Source: Acetobacter syzygii | GTDB taxonomy: Bacteria > Pseudomonadota > Alphaproteobacteria > Acetobacterales > Acetobacteraceae | Direction: 5' to 3' | Length of the DNA: 64,000 bases | Assembly: GCF_000964225.1 (NCBI RefSeq) | Contig: NZ_BAMZ01000010.1 | Location: forward strand, 1-64,000 | Part shown: piece after piece, positions 63,118 to 64,000 of the stretch | Position numbering within the stretch: position 1 is the stretch's first letter | Layout of the letters: every line of letters starts with the position of its first letter | Program-made: the position numbers and the translations under genes | Notes under the pieces: model-generated | What the model was told of the DNA's origin: nothing | Seen by the model: the letters and a program-made list of their open reading frames with translations, nothing else | Database searches by the model: none

Positions 63118-63714
63118 TTAAGCCTTTTTGGGGGCCAGCAGATGTTCCGCCGCTGCGGTAATGGCCGCATGAGCGGAGGAAAAAATTGTACCAGAACCGT
63201 AAAGAACTGTTGCAATCATCAGGTTAACCGGCAGGCCAAACTCTTCCACCACAAGCCCGTGCTCATCAACCCATGTCGGGCGGTGGTCCACGGTTATGCG
63301 CGTCAGTGTTCCACCGCAGTCTTTGACCCGGTCGCGGTATGGGGCCGTGGGTGCATTTGTGCAGACATAGCCAAATATGGGCAGGCCGCGTGCGTGGGCA
63401 TAGCCAATTTCAAAGGCGGTGCCGTCATCTACATTGGGGCCGCGGAAAGGGGACAGGTTGGCAATAACTGCCTGACTGCGCGCAATCAGGTCCATGTTGG
63501 CGTGGGCAATGGCGGCGGCAAAAGCCTGTGGGGTGGCGTATGCCTGCGGGTCCAGCTGGGTATCCAGGGGGTAAAGCCCGTTCAGCCCTGCAAGTGCGCA
63601 GTCAGTCACCAGATGCGCACCATGCTCCCGGCCATTCTGGCGGAACACGTCTGGGCCAGCCAGATAAACGGCAGGGCCTTGTACTGCGTGCTGGTCGGTC
63701 GAGGGGAGGGGCAT
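63118..63714 (-). CDS. Nucleoside 2-deoxyribosyltransferase
   Basis: A 198-residue enzyme exchanging bases between 2'-deoxyribonucleosides (or hydrolysing deoxynucleoside monophosphates in the RCL branch). AVYLAGPDVFRQNGREHGA is the opening motif. GLYPLDTQLDPQA, IARSQAVIANLSPFRGPNVDDGTAFEIGYAHARG (given here as the region about residues 76-109, with Asp and catalytic Glu) and GYV follow, all typical. The AFEIGYA motif contains the nucleophilic Glu. Standalone, in purine/pyrimidine salvage. Confidence 0.88.
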   Translation of the reverse strand: MPLPSTDQHAVQGPAVYLAGPDVFRQNGREHGAHLVTDCALAGLNGLYPLDTQLDPQAYATPQAFAAAIAHANMDLIARSQAVIANLSPFRGPNVDDGTAFEIGYAHARGLPIFGYVCTNAPTAPYRDRVKDCGGTLTRITVDHRPTWVDEHGLVVEEFGLPVNLMIATVLYGSGTIFSSAHAAITAAAEHLLAPKKA

Positions 63715-63936
63715 GGGGGGCTCATATAATCAGGTGGGAGCAGTTCTGAGAGTAGGGTTGGCAGATTTCAGGTCGGTTGTCAGGTGGTCGCCATGTGGCG
63801 GAGCGGAATTGTTTTTTGCCACCTCTCGGTCTTTGGCAATGGGGTGGTGCTTTTTTTGCTTATGGGGGATCAGGCAAAAGCGCGGTATCGTTGGAGCATA
63901 GACAAGGCCAGATGACAAACCGGAGCCGCCCAGACC

Positions 63937-64000
63937 ATGCTGCACAGTTTTCAGTCCACCCGTGGGATGGTGACATCCCCGCATCATCTGGCCAGCCAGA
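63937..64000 (+). CDS. Gamma-glutamyltransferase, N-terminal fragment (cut by the window end)
   Basis: The last 64 bases read ATG then 20 codons: MLHSFQSTRGMVTSPHHLAS and a final Q. The phrase GMVTSPHHLAS is the start-of-domain motif of gamma-glutamyltransferase-family proteins (a Met-Val-x-x-Pro-His block close to the N-terminus). GGAG lies 11 bases before ATG 63937. No signal peptide is seen in this short part, as in the cytoplasmic/acylase-type members. Identification rests on about ten residues. Confidence 0.6.
   Translation, partial: MLHSFQSTRGMVTSPHHLASQ

Noticed and set aside
63730-63987. 85-codon minus-strand frame at the right edge
   Set aside because: It overlaps the start of the gamma-glutamyltransferase gene and has no recognisable sequence.

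Overview
The window looks like chromosomal DNA of an acetic acid bacterium (Acetobacteraceae, most likely Acetobacter or a close relative). The pointers are a hopanoid side-chain gene (hpnH), a three-subunit membrane-associated aldehyde dehydrogenase (2Fe-2S subunit, molybdopterin subunit, tri-haem cytochrome c), an exported Hint-domain protein of the kind common in this family, alphaproteobacterial-type housekeeping genes (ispE, prs, gpsA) and high G+C by eye. This assignment is inference: there is no rRNA, and the single tRNA gene is not diagnostic. I saw no prophage, transposase, integrase or CRISPR array.

Layout. 0-9.4 kb: hpnH, a CBS-domain membrane protein, a lytic transglycosylase, a uracil-DNA glycosylase, and a TPR protein translationally coupled to ispE. 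9.5-19.7 kb: Hint-domain protein, an SDR-fold protein without its catalytic residues, a YqaA-type membrane protein, MATE efflux, prs, a histidine phosphatase, small envelope proteins and an MFS exporter. 19.8-27.6 kb: TonB-dependent receptor, an SDR divergent from a LysR regulator, two lipoproteins and a CPA1 Na+/H+ antiporter. 27.6-32.4 kb: an amino-sugar operon (SSS symporter, MurQ, exported GH20 hexosaminidase). 32.7-39.8 kb: msrB, TetR, AI-2E-type permease, aspartate 4-decarboxylase, Dps, gpsA, Bfd with a Fur-like box, and a PACE-type efflux protein with its LysR.

40.9-54.0 kb is the metabolic centrepiece. A tight operon encodes a periplasmic tryptophan-tryptophylquinone (TTQ) amine dehydrogenase (large subunit, MauE, MauD, small subunit) followed by a mono-haem cytochrome c. 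It continues with an outer-membrane barrel protein, a second MauD-like protein, an aldo/keto reductase, a LysR regulator and an NAD-type aldehyde dehydrogenase. Convergent to it is the molybdopterin aldehyde dehydrogenase operon. Together these could take an amine to its aldehyde in the periplasm and the aldehyde to the acid, feeding electrons into cytochromes. The gene order B-E-D-A-cytochrome without mauFGLMN resembles the aromatic amine (aau) locus of Alcaligenes faecalis more than the classical mau cluster.

54.0-64.0 kb is a patchwork of small envelope genes: a frameshifted lipoprotein, tRNA-Ala(CGC), YggT, a 58-residue membrane protein, a second copy of the 24.2-kb lipoprotein family, YoaK, several exported proteins of unknown function and a possible structured RNA. 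Near the right end lies a Tat-exported, D-amino-acid-oxidase-like flavoprotein whose sequence blocks are in circularly permuted order, next to a mono-haem cytochrome c. A nucleoside deoxyribosyltransferase and the start of a gamma-glutamyltransferase close the window.
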